A stretch of DNA of 64,000 bases from Vibrio pelagius (GCF_024347575.1 NZ_AP025503.1:372001-436000), one strand, 5' to 3'; positions 37,875 through 49,026 are shown, counted from the stretch's first letter. Program-made: numbers and translations. The notes: generated from the letters alone by a model not told the origin.

Positions 37875-38642
37875 ATGGCATCAAAACAACGAGCGATATC
37901 TCGATTGGTCGCTCAATCTGGACAAATGTTATTGGCACACGGTGCTGAAAGTACCTTAGTGGGCGACATCATGCGTCGCATAGGCATTGCATGTGGTGTC
38001 GACGAAGTGGAAGTCGCTCTGTCCGCCAATGCGCTAGTGGTTACGACCGTTATGGGTGATCACTGTATCACCACCACTCGAAGCTGTGCTGATCGTGGTA
38101 TCAATATGCGGGTGATTACTGATATTCAACGCATCTGCATCATGATGGAAAAAGGGATTCTAGATTCTGACTTAGCACAGAGGAAGATTAACGATATCAG
38201 CCCTGAGCGCTACAACCGCTGGTTGGTTGTGGTGATGATAGGGTTATCTTGTGCTTCATTCAGTCGTTTAGCGGGAGGCGATTGGCACGTATTTATGATG
38301 ACTTTTATCGCGTCTGCGTGCGGCATGATTGTTCGTCAAGAGATCGGTCATCGACACTTTAACCCTCTGCTTAACTTTGCCGTTACAGCTTTTGTGACTA
38401 CAGCCATTTCTGCTCAAGCTGTTTTGTTCGATATTGGCGGTCAACCCACTATAGCAATGGCCTCTTCTGTATTAATGTTGGTTCCAGGCTTTCCATTAAT
38501 TAACTCTGTTGCAGATATGCTTAAAGGACATATCAATATGGGGCTAGCGCGCTTTACTATGGCGAGTTTACTGACATTGGCAACTAGCCTTGGCATTGTG
38601 GCTGCAATGAGCTTGTCGGGCGTATGGGGGTGGGCTGGATAA
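37875..38642 (+). CDS. yjjP: Threonine/serine exporter-family protein, large part (YjjP-like)
   Basis: Membrane protein of 255 residues of the ThrE N-terminal (DUF1212) type. A soluble part (about 1-110) is followed by five hydrophobic segments; the motif [15 protein letters not shown] is typical. In E. coli YjjP pairs with YjjB and the pair exports succinate; distant relatives export threonine and serine. The stop overlaps the start of the next gene (TAATG), so the two subunits are translationally coupled. AAGGAA lies before the ATG. The substrate here is not known. Confidence 0.85.
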   Translation: MASKQRAISRLVAQSGQMLLAHGAESTLVGDIMRRIGIACGVDEVEVALSANALVVTTVMGDHCITTTRSCADRGINMRVITDIQRICIMMEKGILDSDLAQRKINDISPERYNRWLVVVMIGLSCASFSRLAGGDWHVFMMTFIASACGMIVRQEIGHRHFNPLLNFAVTAFVTTAISAQAVLFDIGGQPTIAMASSVLMLVPGFPLINSVADMLKGHINMGLARFTMASLLTLATSLGIVAAMSLSGVWGWAG

Positions 38643-39109
38643 TGTTAGAGTTATTATTAGGTTTAGCCAATGATATGTTTTTTGCTGCCATTCCTGCTGT
38701 CGGCTTTGCGCTGGTATTCAACGTTCCACAGCGAGCACTTATCTATTGTGCGCTTGGTGGGGCCATTGGTCACGGAAGTCGATATTTAATGATGCACTTC
38801 GGTGTACCTATTGAGTGGGGGACCTTCTTTGCTGCAACCCTTGTTGGCATGATAGGTGTCCATTGGTCGCATAAACTGCTGGCTCACCCTAAGGTGTTTA
38901 CGGTCGCAGCTCTCATTCCAATGGTTCCGGGTGTCTTTGCCTTCAAGGCGATGATTGCGATGGTTGAGATTAACAATACGGGCTATACACCTGAGTTAGT
39001 CGCGATGTTGATGGAGAATTTCCTTAAAGCGATGTTCATTATCGCGGGGTTAGCGATTGGCTTAGCAGTGCCCGGGCTGTTATTCTACCGCCGTAGACCT
39101 ATCGTTTAG
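38642..39109 (+). CDS. yjjB: Threonine/serine exporter-family protein, small part (YjjB-like)
   Basis: Membrane protein of 155 residues with four or five hydrophobic segments, of the ThrE C-terminal (DUF3815) type, with the motif [14 protein letters not shown]. The ATG at 38642 shares one base with the yjjP stop. The two together equal one full ThrE protein and should form one exporter in the inner membrane. The pair sits between cgtA and folA, as in V. cholerae. Confidence 0.85.
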   Translation: MLELLLGLANDMFFAAIPAVGFALVFNVPQRALIYCALGGAIGHGSRYLMMHFGVPIEWGTFFAATLVGMIGVHWSHKLLAHPKVFTVAALIPMVPGVFAFKAMIAMVEINNTGYTPELVAMLMENFLKAMFIIAGLAIGLAVPGLLFYRRRPIV

Positions 39110-39147
39110 CAAACATTAACCCAATTCAGAGTAGGACCTCAGTAGAT

Positions 39148-39627
39148 ATGATCATCAGTATGATAGCGGCAATGGCAGATAATCGCGTCATTGGTAAAGA
39201 CAATCAAATGCCTTGGCATCTTCCCGCTGATTTTGCGTGGTTTAAACGTTCGACAATGGGTAAGCCTATTGTGATGGGACGTAAAACTTATGATTCTATT
39301 GGCCGTCCGTTACCAGGGCGCTTGAATATCGTTGTGAGCCGTGATGAAACCTTGAAAATTGATGGTGTCACGATGGCGGCGTCTGTTGAGCGGGCTTTAG
39401 AGTTGGTCGGTGATGTGGAAGAGGTGATGATCATCGGTGGTGGCTCGATCTACGCTCACTGTTTACCGAAAGCGGATAAGCTGTATCTAACCTATATTGA
39501 TCTTGTTGTTGAAGGCGATACTCAGTTCCCTGATTGGGGAGAAGGTTGGACGCAAAGCTATTCTGAGCAGTTTAAAGCGGATGAGAAAAACAAACACAAC
39601 ATGGAGTTTGTGATTTTAGAGCGCTAA
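39148..39627 (+). CDS. folA: Dihydrofolate reductase
   Basis: Enzyme of 159 residues that reduces dihydrofolate with NADPH. The N-terminal MIISMIAAMADNRVIGKDN, the PWHLPADFAWFK segment with the catalytic acid (Asp in LPADF), and the GRKTYDSIGRPLPGR NADPH loop are all in place. The length matches chromosomal DHFR, and there is no sign of a plasmid-type enzyme. It converges on apaH, with a tandem heptamer array between them. Confidence 0.97.
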   Translation: MIISMIAAMADNRVIGKDNQMPWHLPADFAWFKRSTMGKPIVMGRKTYDSIGRPLPGRLNIVVSRDETLKIDGVTMAASVERALELVGDVEEVMIIGGGSIYAHCLPKADKLYLTYIDLVVEGDTQFPDWGEGWTQSYSEQFKADEKNKHNMEFVILER

Positions 39628-39675
39628 GGTCTAAAGTTTGTAACTGCTTGCGCTATCTCGCTAGTAGCGCAAGCT

Positions 39676-39752
<77 letters not shown>

Positions 39753-39753
39753 T

Positions 39754-40557
39754 TTATAGTGCTTTCTGTGTGAAGAACTTCTTATCCTCCCAGCGTAAGA
39801 TGGTGAGTTCTCCTCCCCATACACACCCGGTATCCAAGCCAATCACATCTTTACCTTGATAGCCTTCTAGTGCTGCCCAGTGGCCAAACAGTACCGTTTT
39901 ATCGAGTTGTTTACGCTGCGGCAGGTTAAACCAAGGAATAAACTGGTTATCTGACACCTCTTTTGGTGGGAGTTTACATCCCATATCCAAACGCCCATCT
40001 GGGAAGCAAAAACGCATGCGGGTAAAGCTGTTAATGGCATAGCGATAGCGTTCGATTTTTTCTAAATCCTTGCTCCAGAGATCGGGAGTGTTGCTGTACA
40101 TATTCTCGATCAGCCAAGGCCATTTGTCTGACTGGAGGAGTTTGCTTATCTTGTCACTCTCTTTACGAGCGCGCTTTAGGCTCCATTGAGGTGAAATACC
40201 AGCATGGGCCACCACAAATTCATCGTGCTCTTGCATTAGTGGCTGTTGTCGCAACCAACTCAGTAGCTCTTCTCTGTCTGATGCATCTAGAATCGGTTGA
40301 GTCTTGTCTTTCGCTTTAGCAGGGAATAAGCCTTGAGACACGGCAAGTAAGTGTAAGTCATGGTTACCTAACACCACCTTTGCAGAGTTGCCAAGATCGC
40401 GGATATATCTCAATGTTTCTAATGACTTGGGGCCACGAGCGACCAAGTCTCCCGCAACCCATAAAGTGTCTGTGCTCGGGTTGAATTGCACCTGTTCAAG
40501 AAGCTGCTTAAATTCATCAAAGCAGCCTTGGATATCTCCGACAATATAATTCGGCAC
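39754..40557 (-). CDS. apaH: Symmetrical diadenosine tetraphosphatase ApaH
   Basis: Metallophosphatase of 267 residues that splits Ap4A into two ADP and removes Np4 caps from mRNA in E. coli. The metal motifs GDIQGC (7-12), GDLVARGP and GNHDLH are intact. The last gene of the surA-apaH series by position; its stop is directly beside an 11-copy heptamer repeat, so its 3' end is exposed to slippage-prone DNA. It is preceded by apaG at 30 bases. Confidence 0.95.
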   Translation of the reverse strand: MPNYIVGDIQGCFDEFKQLLEQVQFNPSTDTLWVAGDLVARGPKSLETLRYIRDLGNSAKVVLGNHDLHLLAVSQGLFPAKAKDKTQPILDASDREELLSWLRQQPLMQEHDEFVVAHAGISPQWSLKRARKESDKISKLLQSDKWPWLIENMYSNTPDLWSKDLEKIERYRYAINSFTRMRFCFPDGRLDMGCKLPPKEVSDNQFIPWFNLPQRKQLDKTVLFGHWAALEGYQGKDVIGLDTGCVWGGELTILRWEDKKFFTQKAL

Positions 40558-40587
40558 GTTATTTCCTGTTCAATCTATGGGAGAGGG

Positions 40588-40968
40588 TTAGTTAAGGATA
40601 TTAGGGATAGCTAAGCGAAACGGTTCAATCTCAGCAATAAACTCCGCTCCTTTGCTGTCAGTCATAACGTAATGCCCTTGCATTACACCGACAGGGGTTT
40701 CGATGACAGTTCCACTGGTGTAAGTGTATTCGTCACTGGACTCAATAACTGGCTGTTGACCGACCACACCTTCTCCCTCAATAGAGAGCTGTTTTCCGTT
40801 TGAGTCGGTGATCAACCAACGTCGAGAGAGCAGCTGAACAGTCTCTTGGCTGAGGTTTTTGATTGTGATGATGTAGGCGAAGACGTAGCGGTTCTTAGTT
40901 GGCTCTGATTGGTCTTCTATGTATTTAGAGTGGACTTGGCACTTAATACAAGGCGTTGATACATCCAT
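40588..40968 (-). CDS. apaG: ApaG-domain protein
   Basis: Small protein of 126 residues, a fibronectin-like beta sandwich conserved in proteobacteria ([39 protein letters not shown]). The biochemical function is unsettled; it is linked to Ap4A metabolism and cobalt resistance only by its operon with apaH. ATG at 40968 with AAAGGTGCGAAT upstream. A terminator separates it from rsmA upstream, so apaG-apaH may have its own promoter in the 80-base gap. Confidence 0.93.
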   Translation of the reverse strand: MDVSTPCIKCQVHSKYIEDQSEPTKNRYVFAYIITIKNLSQETVQLLSRRWLITDSNGKQLSIEGEGVVGQQPVIESSDEYTYTSGTVIETPVGVMQGHYVMTDSKGAEFIAEIEPFRLAIPNILN

Positions 40969-41010
40969 ATTCGCACCTTTTTGTTATTGTTCAATCTAGA
41001 GTATTACATA

Positions 41011-41046
41011 AAAAAGAGGCTCCTAACCGCAGCTAGGAGCCTTTTT
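41011..41046. terminator. Terminator between rsmA and apaG
   Basis: Eight-base stem GGCTCCTA/TAGGAGCC, extended by A/T pairs, with an 8-base loop. On the minus strand (the direction of rsmA) it is followed by five or more T; the plus strand also has a T-run. Confidence 0.85.
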
Positions 41047-41048
41047 AT

Positions 41049-41864
41049 CTATTTTGTTGCGTTGTGGTTGTCGTATAACCAGTTCGCCATATCCACGAAT
41101 TGCACCAGAGTCAGGTTTTCTGGACGCATGCTCGGATTGATGTCCAACTCTTCCAGAACCTCTTTGCTAATCAAAGATTTGTAGCAGTTACGGACTGTTT
41201 TACGACGCTGGTTAAAGCCTTCACGACATACGCGATCTAGCCACTTCAGGTCTTTAGCTGGGTACGGAAGCTCTTCGTATGGTTGAAGACGAACTACTGC
41301 TGAGTCTACTTTCGGTGGCGGAACGAACGCTGTTGGTGGCACTTCAAGCACTGGCGTAACTTTACAGTAGTACTGAGCCATCACTGTTAAACGGCCATAA
41401 GCTTTGCTACCCGGTCCAGCTGCTAGACGGTTTACCACCTCTTTTTGAAGCATAAAGTGCATGTCTTTAATGTCTTTATGGAATTCAAATAGGTGGAACA
41501 TTAACGGCGTAGAAATGTTGTACGGTAGGTTACCGAAGATACGCAGTTTATTGTTTGGCTTAACGAGCTGATCGAAGTCGAACTTCATCGCATCGCCTTC
41601 GTGGATCGTCAGCTTATCCGCTAGGTCTGGATGAGTGCGTAAGCGTTCTGCTAGATCTCTATCGAGTTCAATTACGGTGAACTTATCCACCAGCTTGCCG
41701 ACTGGCTCTGTGATTGCACCTAGACCAGGGCCAATCTCTACTAGGTTTTGTCCCGGTAGTGGATTAATGCTCGATACGATCCCGTCGATAATATACGGAT
41801 CGTTTAGGAAGTTTTGACCAAAACGTTTACGCGCTTTGTGCCCTAAGTGGACATCATTTCTCAT
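41049..41864 (-). CDS. rsmA: 16S rRNA dimethyladenosine methyltransferase RsmA (KsgA)
   Basis: Enzyme of 271 residues that dimethylates A1518 and A1519 of 16S rRNA with S-adenosylmethionine. Seen motifs: QNFLNDPYI at the start, the SAM loop [11 protein letters not shown] and the catalytic NLPYNIST. Its ATG overlaps the pdxA stop by four bases (ATGA), giving coupling. Loss of this enzyme gives kasugamycin resistance in E. coli. Confidence 0.97.
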   Translation of the reverse strand: MRNDVHLGHKARKRFGQNFLNDPYIIDGIVSSINPLPGQNLVEIGPGLGAITEPVGKLVDKFTVIELDRDLAERLRTHPDLADKLTIHEGDAMKFDFDQLVKPNNKLRIFGNLPYNISTPLMFHLFEFHKDIKDMHFMLQKEVVNRLAAGPGSKAYGRLTVMAQYYCKVTPVLEVPPTAFVPPPKVDSAVVRLQPYEELPYPAKDLKWLDRVCREGFNQRRKTVRNCYKSLISKEVLEELDINPSMRPENLTLVQFVDMANWLYDNHNATK

Positions 41865-42850
41865 TGTTTTTTCTCTACTAATTCAATGGCGTGCGTGAGC
41901 GCTGTTCTAAAGCTCCCTGTATCAGCTTGGCCTTTCCCTGCCAAATCTAAGGCGGTGCCATGATCGACCGATGTACGGATAAATGGCAAGCCAAGCGTGA
42001 TATTCACTGAGCGACCAAAGCCTTTGTATTTTAGTACAGGTAGAACTTGGTCGTGATACATACCTAAAACAGCATCTGCATCTTGCAAATATTTTTCATT
42101 GAAAATGGTGTCTGCTGGTAATGGACCAATCAGGTTTATGCCATCTTCTTGGCGAATTTTTTCGAGCGTTGGAGTGATGGTTTCAATCTCTTCACGTCCT
42201 AAACAGCCATCTTCGCCGGCATGTGGGTTTAGTCCACATACATAAATGTTAGGTTTCTCAATCGCAAATTTCTCAACGAGATCTCTATTTAGAATTTCGA
42301 TGATTTGCGCAAGTCTGTCTTCGGTGACGGCTTGGGAAACATAGGCTAAAGGAATATGCGTTGTGACAAGCGCAACACGTAATCCTTCGGTTGCCAACAT
42401 CATTACAACTAATGGTGTGTTGGACTTCTCAGCAAAGAACTCAGTGTGACCGCTAAACGCGACCCCAGCACGGTTAATTACCCCCTTATGAACAGGGCCG
42501 GTGACAATAGCATCAAATTCATTATTCATACAGCCCATTGCGGCAGTTTCTAATGTATTTAATACATAATGACCATTGGCTTCGTTGAGTGTGCCTGCAA
42601 TCGTAGGCTCTGCCATTGGAATATGGTTAACCACTAAGGTTCCGGCTTGCTGAGGTTGAGGTGCATCTTCACTATTGTAGTCGAGTAGCTCAACGTTTAA
42701 ATTGAGGAGTTTTGCGCGTTCAGCCAGCATCTGTTTATCCGCACATACCACCAATTGATGTGGCCAGCTCTCTTGAGAGAGAGCAAGCACTAAATCTGGC
42801 CCGATACCGGCAGGTTCACCTGCTGTTACCGCAATTCTTCTAGTTGTCAT
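41861..42850 (-). CDS. pdxA: 4-hydroxythreonine-4-phosphate dehydrogenase PdxA
   Basis: Enzyme of 329 residues from the ATG at 42850 (GAGGAAGAG precedes it within the end of surA). It acts in pyridoxal phosphate synthesis, oxidising 4-phosphohydroxy-L-threonine with NAD. Characteristic stretches: [14 protein letters not shown] at the start, the metal-binding His in SGHTEFFAE, and the C-terminal [14 protein letters not shown]. It overlaps surA upstream by 11 bases and rsmA downstream by four, so surA-pdxA-rsmA are one translation-coupled unit. Confidence 0.96.
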   Translation of the reverse strand: MTTRRIAVTAGEPAGIGPDLVLALSQESWPHQLVVCADKQMLAERAKLLNLNVELLDYNSEDAPQPQQAGTLVVNHIPMAEPTIAGTLNEANGHYVLNTLETAAMGCMNNEFDAIVTGPVHKGVINRAGVAFSGHTEFFAEKSNTPLVVMMLATEGLRVALVTTHIPLAYVSQAVTEDRLAQIIEILNRDLVEKFAIEKPNIYVCGLNPHAGEDGCLGREEIETITPTLEKIRQEDGINLIGPLPADTIFNEKYLQDADAVLGMYHDQVLPVLKYKGFGRSVNITLGLPFIRTSVDHGTALDLAGKGQADTGSFRTALTHAIELVEKKQ

Positions 42851-44135
42851 CTTGCTCTTCCTCAACCATCTCTACAAAAGCGCTTGCTCGAACCTCTTGT
42901 AGCCAAGCGCCCGCTTCTTCATTGAACTTGCGATTGAATAGAATCTGGTAAGCTTTGTTTTTAAGCGCTGAGTCGGTGCGGTCTACTTCACGGCGATCAA
43001 GAACTTCAACAATGTGCCAACCATGAACGGTTTTAAATGGCGCACTGATATCGCCTTCAGGCAGAGTCTCAACCTGATGTTTAAACTCTGGTACGTACAG
43101 GTCTGGAGTTTGGTAGCCCAATTCACCATCTTGAACTGCTGAGCCTGGGTCTTGGCTATATTGCTGTGCTAATTCACCAAAGGTTGCTTCACCTGCTTTG
43201 ATGCGACGTGTGATGTCGAGCAGAAGCTCTTGCGCACCTTCATCGCTCAAGATAACCGTTGGTTTGACTAGGATGTGTCGCGCATTGACTTCGGTTACAG
43301 CGACGGTTTCTAGACCTTTTACATCTTCGATTTTTAGAATATGGAAACCCACACCACTTCGGAACGGGCCGATGATGCTGCCTTTATTCTGAAGTTTGAT
43401 TTGGTCTGCAAAGATTGTCGGCATCTCTTCCTTACGCATCCACCCCCAATCACCGCCTTGCAGTGCTTTAGGACCTTTTGAGTAAGTGTAGGCCATGGTG
43501 CTGAAATCTTTACCTGAGTTCAGCTCTTCAACAAGCTCATTGGCTTGTGCTTCTAGTTCTTCTTTGGTCTGATCATCGTTAAAACGAAGCTGGATGTGAC
43601 CAATCTTATATTGAACCGTTGCATTGGTTTCTTGCGCTAGGATGTCAGCTAGGTTGTCGACTTCTGCAGGTAGAATGTTGATTCGACGACGTACCAACGC
43701 ATTGCGTGCTTCACTCGCGGCAATCTCTTTTCTTACCTGTTCGCGGAATGCGTTGTAGCTTAGACCTTGTTCAGCTACGGAAGCGGTGAGCTGCTCTATA
43801 GTCTGGTTGTTGTCTTTAGCGATACCGGCGATAGCTTGATCAAGGCGGCTATCGTCAATACGCACACCAATGCGCTCTGCTTCTTGAGTTTGAATGGTGT
43901 CGATGATCAGTTTCTCTAATACCTGATCTTTTAATACCTCTTGAGAAGGAAGAGTTTGACCATTTTTCTTAGCATTGGCGCGCAATGTTTTCATCGATGC
44001 GTCGATATCACTCTGTAGGATAACGCCCTCATTTACGATGACTTTTACTTTGTCGAGCTCTACTGGAGCAGCGTGGCTTACTGAAACAGTACAAACAGTA
44101 GCAAGCGCGATTAATGTGTGTTTCCACAGTGTCAT
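42840..44135 (-). CDS. surA: Periplasmic chaperone and peptidyl-prolyl isomerase SurA
   Basis: Protein of 431 residues. A signal peptide of about 22 residues ends SHA-APVE. An N-terminal chaperone domain is followed by two parvulin domains (about residues 175-275 and 285-390, with typical ARHILVK and GDLG/GELGYQ stretches). SurA carries outer-membrane barrels, including LptD, to the Bam machine; lptD is the gene directly upstream, a conserved pairing. It ends in an acidic tail that overlaps pdxA. Confidence 0.96.
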   Translation of the reverse strand: MTLWKHTLIALATVCTVSVSHAAPVELDKVKVIVNEGVILQSDIDASMKTLRANAKKNGQTLPSQEVLKDQVLEKLIIDTIQTQEAERIGVRIDDSRLDQAIAGIAKDNNQTIEQLTASVAEQGLSYNAFREQVRKEIAASEARNALVRRRINILPAEVDNLADILAQETNATVQYKIGHIQLRFNDDQTKEELEAQANELVEELNSGKDFSTMAYTYSKGPKALQGGDWGWMRKEEMPTIFADQIKLQNKGSIIGPFRSGVGFHILKIEDVKGLETVAVTEVNARHILVKPTVILSDEGAQELLLDITRRIKAGEATFGELAQQYSQDPGSAVQDGELGYQTPDLYVPEFKHQVETLPEGDISAPFKTVHGWHIVEVLDRREVDRTDSALKNKAYQILFNRKFNEEAGAWLQEVRASAFVEMVEEEQDDN

Positions 44136-44180
44136 GTGTTGTCCTTTCTATTTACCGGTTTAACACCAATAAAATCTAAA

Positions 44181-46535
44181 TTAGTTATTTAAGAAGAATG
44201 GGCGGCCATACTCTAATGAGTTACCCGAACTATCAAAGCCAGTGGTGTTGGAGCCTGTGCCTGCTGCTGTGCCGAAACCAACAATACCGAAGTTGATACT
44301 GAAGTTATTTTCGTAAACAGGATCGGCGTTGACATCGGCATAGCCCGTTCCTGTCCAGCTTCGTAGCTCGTTACTATAGGTCACGCCCACATACCAACAA
44401 TCGTCTTTGTAACGAAGGTTGGCGAGCCACTCGATAGCGATGTTTTCATTCATATCATGGTAGTACTGAGCACTTGCATACCATTTCGGTGAGAACTGGT
44501 AGCCCGTTACTAAGCCAGCTTGAGAAATACCCTCACGGGTGATCTCATCAATATTAGTGATGGTATCGCCTACATTATCTTCAATATACTCTTTGGTGAC
44601 ATAGCGATAGTTAGCTTGAACAAAGCCGTTTTCATCGATGCGGTACTCAATTGTACTATTCGCTAACTGCATATCGCCTGCATCAATGTCGTATTGAACA
44701 CCACCGTGATAGAAGAGGTAATCATCATAGTTAAAGTCGATCTCAACAGCCCATGATGAGTAGTTAGAACGAGCCTCTTCTCCGACGGTTGCATCTGGGT
44801 TTTTGGTGTCTTTATCGATGAAAAAGATCTGACCAAAAGAGATATTGAGACGCTCTTTGTATTCATCGTCAAAGAAACGTGACGATGCACCATAGCTCAA
44901 TTGGTTTGCTGCTGCGATACGATCAACGCCGCTGTACTTACGACTGCGGAATAGGCCGTAATAGTCAGTTTGCAGAAGGGTTGTGTCATACAAGCCAATC
45001 TCACTTTGGTCTTGCTCTGGTACATAGAGATATTGAACTTGCGGTTCAAGAGTCTGGGTATAGCCAGTGACAAGGGTGGTATTTCGCTCAAGAATGATGC
45101 CAGCATGACTTCTAAACTCAGGGATCACTCGGCTGACGGTCTTTTCTAAACCAGAAAACTCACCGCTTGTGGTATCAACACCGTTAAGGTCTTGGCTGTA
45201 ATAAGTTCCAAGCAGGCGTGCCTCCGTTGTCCAAGAACCCCAAGTGTTACTCAGAGGAACCTTAATGCCTGGCTCAATATGCGCTCGAGTGGCGGAAGGT
45301 TTACCATTTGCCTCGGTCTCAAAGCGAGACACGTGACTGATAACATCCATTTCTACAGTGTTCCACAGTATAGGTGCGTAGTAGTTGAATTTGACCTGCG
45401 GCATTAGCTGGTATGGTTGGTTTTCACCTTCGGTCAGTACTTGGAAATCACGCACTGCCAGTGAAGCATCCCAATTTAAAGAGCGATAAGCGACGGAACC
45501 CGACTGTAAAAGTTGGCCATCTTCTCGGTTACCAATAGCCGAGTCGACATCCGTGAAGTAATCTACGTCACTGACCTTTGCGTAATCGACGTCAAACTTC
45601 CACGCTTCTTTGTAGATACCATTAAACTCAAACTGGCCGCCCCATCGACTGCCTTTCTCTTTGAATTTGCTGTCGTTATCTAAATACTCAAATGTGACGG
45701 TACTTTGACCAAACTGACTTAAATGGCGGAATTCATTATTCAGCTGAGTGCCACGCTCAGACATGTATTTCGCGGTAGTTTGAAGGTCGTAATTTGGTGC
45801 AATGTTCCAGTAAAACGGTATTTCTGTTTCGAAACCGTCGCTTGAGCCGTAAGAGAATGTTGGGTAAAGAAAACCGGTTTTACGACTCTCACCTACTGGA
45901 ACCGTTAAGTATGGCAGGTAGAAAATAGGAACGTCTAATACCTCGAAACGAGGATTGACGAAAGTGGCGCTCTCTTCGTCTTGATCAAGTTCGATATTAG
46001 AGGCTTTCAGACGCCACGACTTGTCACCTGGAGGGCAAGAGGTAATGGTTCCATCTTCCAGCTCGTAGACGGCTTTACCCGTGCGAGCAATATACCGCGC
46101 ATCACCACGACCTGACTCACACAGCATCTGATACTGAGTGTTTTCCAGCTCAAACTCATTGGTAGTGAGGTTGTTGGTCACTTTATCTGATGTGGCTTTG
46201 AACTGACCATCATTGAAGGTCACATTCCCTTCTGCGACAACAATGTTTTCTTGCTGGTGTAGGGTGACCGTCTCAGCTTCAATGGTTTTGATGCCTTGAG
46301 TCACTTTTACAGACCCTGAGTAACTTGCTTTCTCACCGTTAACGGCTTCTAGGCGATCGGCCTCGACGTACGCCGGCTCATTGAGGTGTAAATCTTCAGA
46401 TGGTGCGATCAAACATTGATCTGTAGAGGGCATTTCCTGCACACTATCATCAATTGTTGTTTCAGCTTGAGTTGTCGGCACAAATAACGCAGAGCTGATC
46501 GATGCGGCTAACAAGGTGCGGGAGAAACATTGCAT
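44181..46535 (-). CDS. lptD: LPS-assembly outer-membrane protein LptD
   Basis: Barrel protein of 784 residues that inserts lipopolysaccharide into the outer leaflet with LptE. The signal peptide (about 1-24, ending TTQA) is followed by the OstA/beta-jellyroll periplasmic domain (about 50-220) and a C-terminal 26-strand barrel with alternating aromatic strands and a final Phe-containing strand. Mature cysteines are at about 41, 139, 167 and 713; E. coli LptD also uses four for interdomain disulfides but has the last two adjacent, so the pairing here may differ. Divergent from djlA, as in E. coli. Confidence 0.96.
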   Translation of the reverse strand: MQCFSRTLLAASISSALFVPTTQAETTIDDSVQEMPSTDQCLIAPSEDLHLNEPAYVEADRLEAVNGEKASYSGSVKVTQGIKTIEAETVTLHQQENIVVAEGNVTFNDGQFKATSDKVTNNLTTNEFELENTQYQMLCESGRGDARYIARTGKAVYELEDGTITSCPPGDKSWRLKASNIELDQDEESATFVNPRFEVLDVPIFYLPYLTVPVGESRKTGFLYPTFSYGSSDGFETEIPFYWNIAPNYDLQTTAKYMSERGTQLNNEFRHLSQFGQSTVTFEYLDNDSKFKEKGSRWGGQFEFNGIYKEAWKFDVDYAKVSDVDYFTDVDSAIGNREDGQLLQSGSVAYRSLNWDASLAVRDFQVLTEGENQPYQLMPQVKFNYYAPILWNTVEMDVISHVSRFETEANGKPSATRAHIEPGIKVPLSNTWGSWTTEARLLGTYYSQDLNGVDTTSGEFSGLEKTVSRVIPEFRSHAGIILERNTTLVTGYTQTLEPQVQYLYVPEQDQSEIGLYDTTLLQTDYYGLFRSRKYSGVDRIAAANQLSYGASSRFFDDEYKERLNISFGQIFFIDKDTKNPDATVGEEARSNYSSWAVEIDFNYDDYLFYHGGVQYDIDAGDMQLANSTIEYRIDENGFVQANYRYVTKEYIEDNVGDTITNIDEITREGISQAGLVTGYQFSPKWYASAQYYHDMNENIAIEWLANLRYKDDCWYVGVTYSNELRSWTGTGYADVNADPVYENNFSINFGIVGFGTAAGTGSNTTGFDSSGNSLEYGRPFFLNN

Positions 46536-46684
46536 GAAGTTGAACTATCCTGTGTCACTAGAAGGAGGGTTGATCTAGTATCAATCCAATTAATAAAGCT
46601 TTGTCCTTATGATAAAGGAAATCTTAGCATTCAGCACCATAAGACAGCAGTACTCGAATAAAATTCATAGATAGAGAACACATA

Positions 46685-47539
46685 ATGCAAATATTTGGCA
46701 AAATTTTGGGCGCTTTTTTTGGTTTCTTGTTTGGCGGACCCTTGGGCCTAATTTTTGGTCTATTTCTTGGTCATCAATTTGATAAAGCGCGTCGTTTAAA
46801 TCAGTCAGGCTTTAACACGTCGGGGTTTGGTAGTGGGCCAAGTCAGGCTGAGAAGCAACAGGAGTTCTTTAAAGCGGCATTCGCGGTTATGGGACACGTA
46901 GCGAAGGCGAAAGGTCAAGTAACACGTGAAGAGATCCAATTAGCATCGACAATGATGGAGCGCATGAATCTTCATGGTGAGCAGCGTATTGCCGCTCAGA
47001 ATGCGTTCCGTGAAGGTAAAGAGAGCGACTTCCCACTGAAAGAGACGCTCGAGCGAGTTAAGATTTCATCGGGTGGCCGCTTTGATTTGCTGCAGTTTTT
47101 CCTTGAACTTCAAGTATCAGCAGCGTTTGCTGATGGCAGCTTGCACCCTAGTGAACGTCAAGTTCTGCATAAGATAGCTCAAGGTCTTGGCTTTTCATCG
47201 GAGCAGCTAGAACGTCGTCTACAAATGCAAGAAGCTGCATTTCGTTTTCAGCAGCAAGGTGGTAGTTTTGGTGGCGGTCATCATCAAGGGCAGTCTTCGG
47301 GCTGGCAGCAAGCGACTCAACAAGACCAACTGGCGGATGCCTTTAAAGTCTTAGGTGTCAGTGAATCCTCAGATGGTAAAGCGGTGAAGAAAGCCTACCG
47401 TAAGTTAATGAATGAGCATCATCCAGATAAGCTAATGGCAAAAGGTTTACCGCCAGAGATGATGAACGTTGCCAAAGAGAAATCTCAGGAAATTCAAAAT
47501 GCTTACGATCTAATTAAGAAGGTCAAAGGCTTCAAATAA
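46685..47539 (+). CDS. djlA: Membrane-anchored co-chaperone DjlA
   Basis: J-domain protein of 284 residues. A short N-terminal membrane segment (about residues 6-30, glycine rich) is followed by a TerB-like domain (about 55-180), a Gln/Gly-rich linker, and a C-terminal J domain (about 215-284) with the HPD triad in EHHPDKL. DjlA stimulates DnaK at the inner membrane and influences the Rcs response in enterobacteria. It is divergent from lptD. Confidence 0.95.
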   Translation: MQIFGKILGAFFGFLFGGPLGLIFGLFLGHQFDKARRLNQSGFNTSGFGSGPSQAEKQQEFFKAAFAVMGHVAKAKGQVTREEIQLASTMMERMNLHGEQRIAAQNAFREGKESDFPLKETLERVKISSGGRFDLLQFFLELQVSAAFADGSLHPSERQVLHKIAQGLGFSSEQLERRLQMQEAAFRFQQQGGSFGGGHHQGQSSGWQQATQQDQLADAFKVLGVSESSDGKAVKKAYRKLMNEHHPDKLMAKGLPPEMMNVAKEKSQEIQNAYDLIKKVKGFK

Positions 47540-47590
47540 TATCAATAGAGTCGCTCAGTACAGCGGCTCTTTTTGTGTAAAGGAATAGGT

Positions 47591-48136
47591 ATGACAGTTG
47601 GTTATCAAGATGTTTTGGCGTTCTGGTTTGACGAATTAACCCCTCGAGATTGGTTCAATGGTGGCGAGGAAATAGATCGACAGATAACAGAGCGCTTCGC
47701 TGAGATTCACGCTGCGGCTGTGCAAGGCGAGCTATATACATGGCGTGAAAGCGCATTAGGGCGTCTGGCTGAAATCATTGTGTTAGACCAGTTTTCAAGA
47801 AACATTGGTCGCGATACGCCACAAGCCTTCTCAGCCGACCCGATGGCACTAGTACTTGCACAAGAAGCGGTAGCTGGTGGCTACGATCACCAACTCAGCG
47901 AACAGCAGAAAAGTTTCTTATACATGCCGTATATGCACAGTGAGTCGTTGATGATTCATGAGAAGGCGGTTGAACTGTTTAACCAAACGGGTTTGGAACA
48001 TAACCTCGATTTTGAGTTTAAACATAAGGTGATCATTGAGAAGTTTGGTCGCTACCCACATCGTAATCAAGTGCTTGGACGCGTTTCAACGCAAGAGGAG
48101 CTGGCATTTTTGCAGCAGCCAGACTCCAGTTTCTAG
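47591..48136 (+). CDS. DUF924 family protein
   Basis: Protein of 181 residues starting at the ATG at 47591 (AAAGGAATAGGT precedes it; the frame is open from 47573). The family marks are FWFDELTPRDWF near the start, ALGRLAEIIVLDQFSRNI, FLYMPYMHSE and GRYPHRNQVLGR. DUF924 proteins are all-helical and resemble TPR folds; the function is unknown. It follows djlA by 51 bases and may share its transcript. Confidence 0.85.
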   Translation: MTVGYQDVLAFWFDELTPRDWFNGGEEIDRQITERFAEIHAAAVQGELYTWRESALGRLAEIIVLDQFSRNIGRDTPQAFSADPMALVLAQEAVAGGYDHQLSEQQKSFLYMPYMHSESLMIHEKAVELFNQTGLEHNLDFEFKHKVIIEKFGRYPHRNQVLGRVSTQEELAFLQQPDSSF

Positions 48137-48162
48137 TCTTATTAGTTATTCATTAAATCAAG

Positions 48163-48945
48163 TTACTTTGCTTGATTGAGCGCCCAATCATACTCGTAAT
48201 CGATGTTTTTCACGTTTGATAGCGGTTGAGTACGATATTGGTTGAGGTGCTCGATGAGTTGCGCCTGAGTACCAAAATCGGCGATAAACCAGTCATAAAT
48301 TGAAGAGAGTTGTAACTTATTCTGTAGAACCAAAACACCTTTGTCGCTGTTCACAAACTCGTGTGCAGCCCGCTCCAGTAGGGCTTCGGTGTTTTCAGCC
48401 GTAAACGCTTGAGTTTGAAGGTTAGGGCAACCTAAGCTGGCACAGTTGACGGCGTAATGTGTTCTAGGGTCTTGCCAAATTGGGCGTAAAATACGGTGCT
48501 CAATATCGTTCAGAGTCAGTGCTTTACCATTAATGGTAACGACTTCATCTCCCCACGGACCAAAACTGAACAAACCGCCGAGTTTGGTGATCGATTTGAC
48601 TGGATAAGCATCTAAGATTAGCTCGACAGTGACCGCATTGTAGAGGTTTACCCAGTAGGCATATTGTTCTGCTCGAGATAATTGTCGAGGGTCAGTGGTG
48701 GCGAGTTGTCCAATATACTGTTTTAGCTGTGAGCGATCATTAGAGCTAACGGCTTGATAACGAACTAGATGGTTTTGTCCGTCGATCACTAGATAATCAT
48801 CAAGAAACTGCTGCCAAGTAGCATGAGAAATGGTGCCACTATTTGACTCATTACTTTGATCCCAATATGACCACAGTTCTGATTTTGGCGCTGAAAAAGC
48901 CAGTGAAGAAAAGAGTAGGCTAATAATTAGAAGTAGGTTTTTCAT
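48163..48945 (-). CDS. Secreted DUF547 family protein
   Basis: Protein of 260 residues from the ATG at 48945, behind AGGGAGA (an in-frame ATG at 48966 has no site). A signal peptide MKNLLLIISLLFSSLAFSA is followed by a DUF547 domain with the marks YWVNLYNAVTVELIL, LGGLFSFGPWGDEVV, DIEHRILRP and HYAVNCASLGCPNL. The family is widespread in marine bacteria and is periplasmic or secreted here; the function is unknown. The Cys pair in NCASLGC is invariant-looking and could be structural. Convergent with the DUF924 gene. Confidence 0.85.
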   Translation of the reverse strand: MKNLLLIISLLFSSLAFSAPKSELWSYWDQSNESNSGTISHATWQQFLDDYLVIDGQNHLVRYQAVSSNDRSQLKQYIGQLATTDPRQLSRAEQYAYWVNLYNAVTVELILDAYPVKSITKLGGLFSFGPWGDEVVTINGKALTLNDIEHRILRPIWQDPRTHYAVNCASLGCPNLQTQAFTAENTEALLERAAHEFVNSDKGVLVLQNKLQLSSIYDWFIADFGTQAQLIEHLNQYRTQPLSNVKNIDYEYDWALNQAK

Positions 48946-49026
48946 AAATGTTCTCCCTAATGACATCTATAAGACCTTGGCTACCCACACTTTCTTTCAA
49001 CTTTTGCTAGTTTAAAGCCTAGGCAT

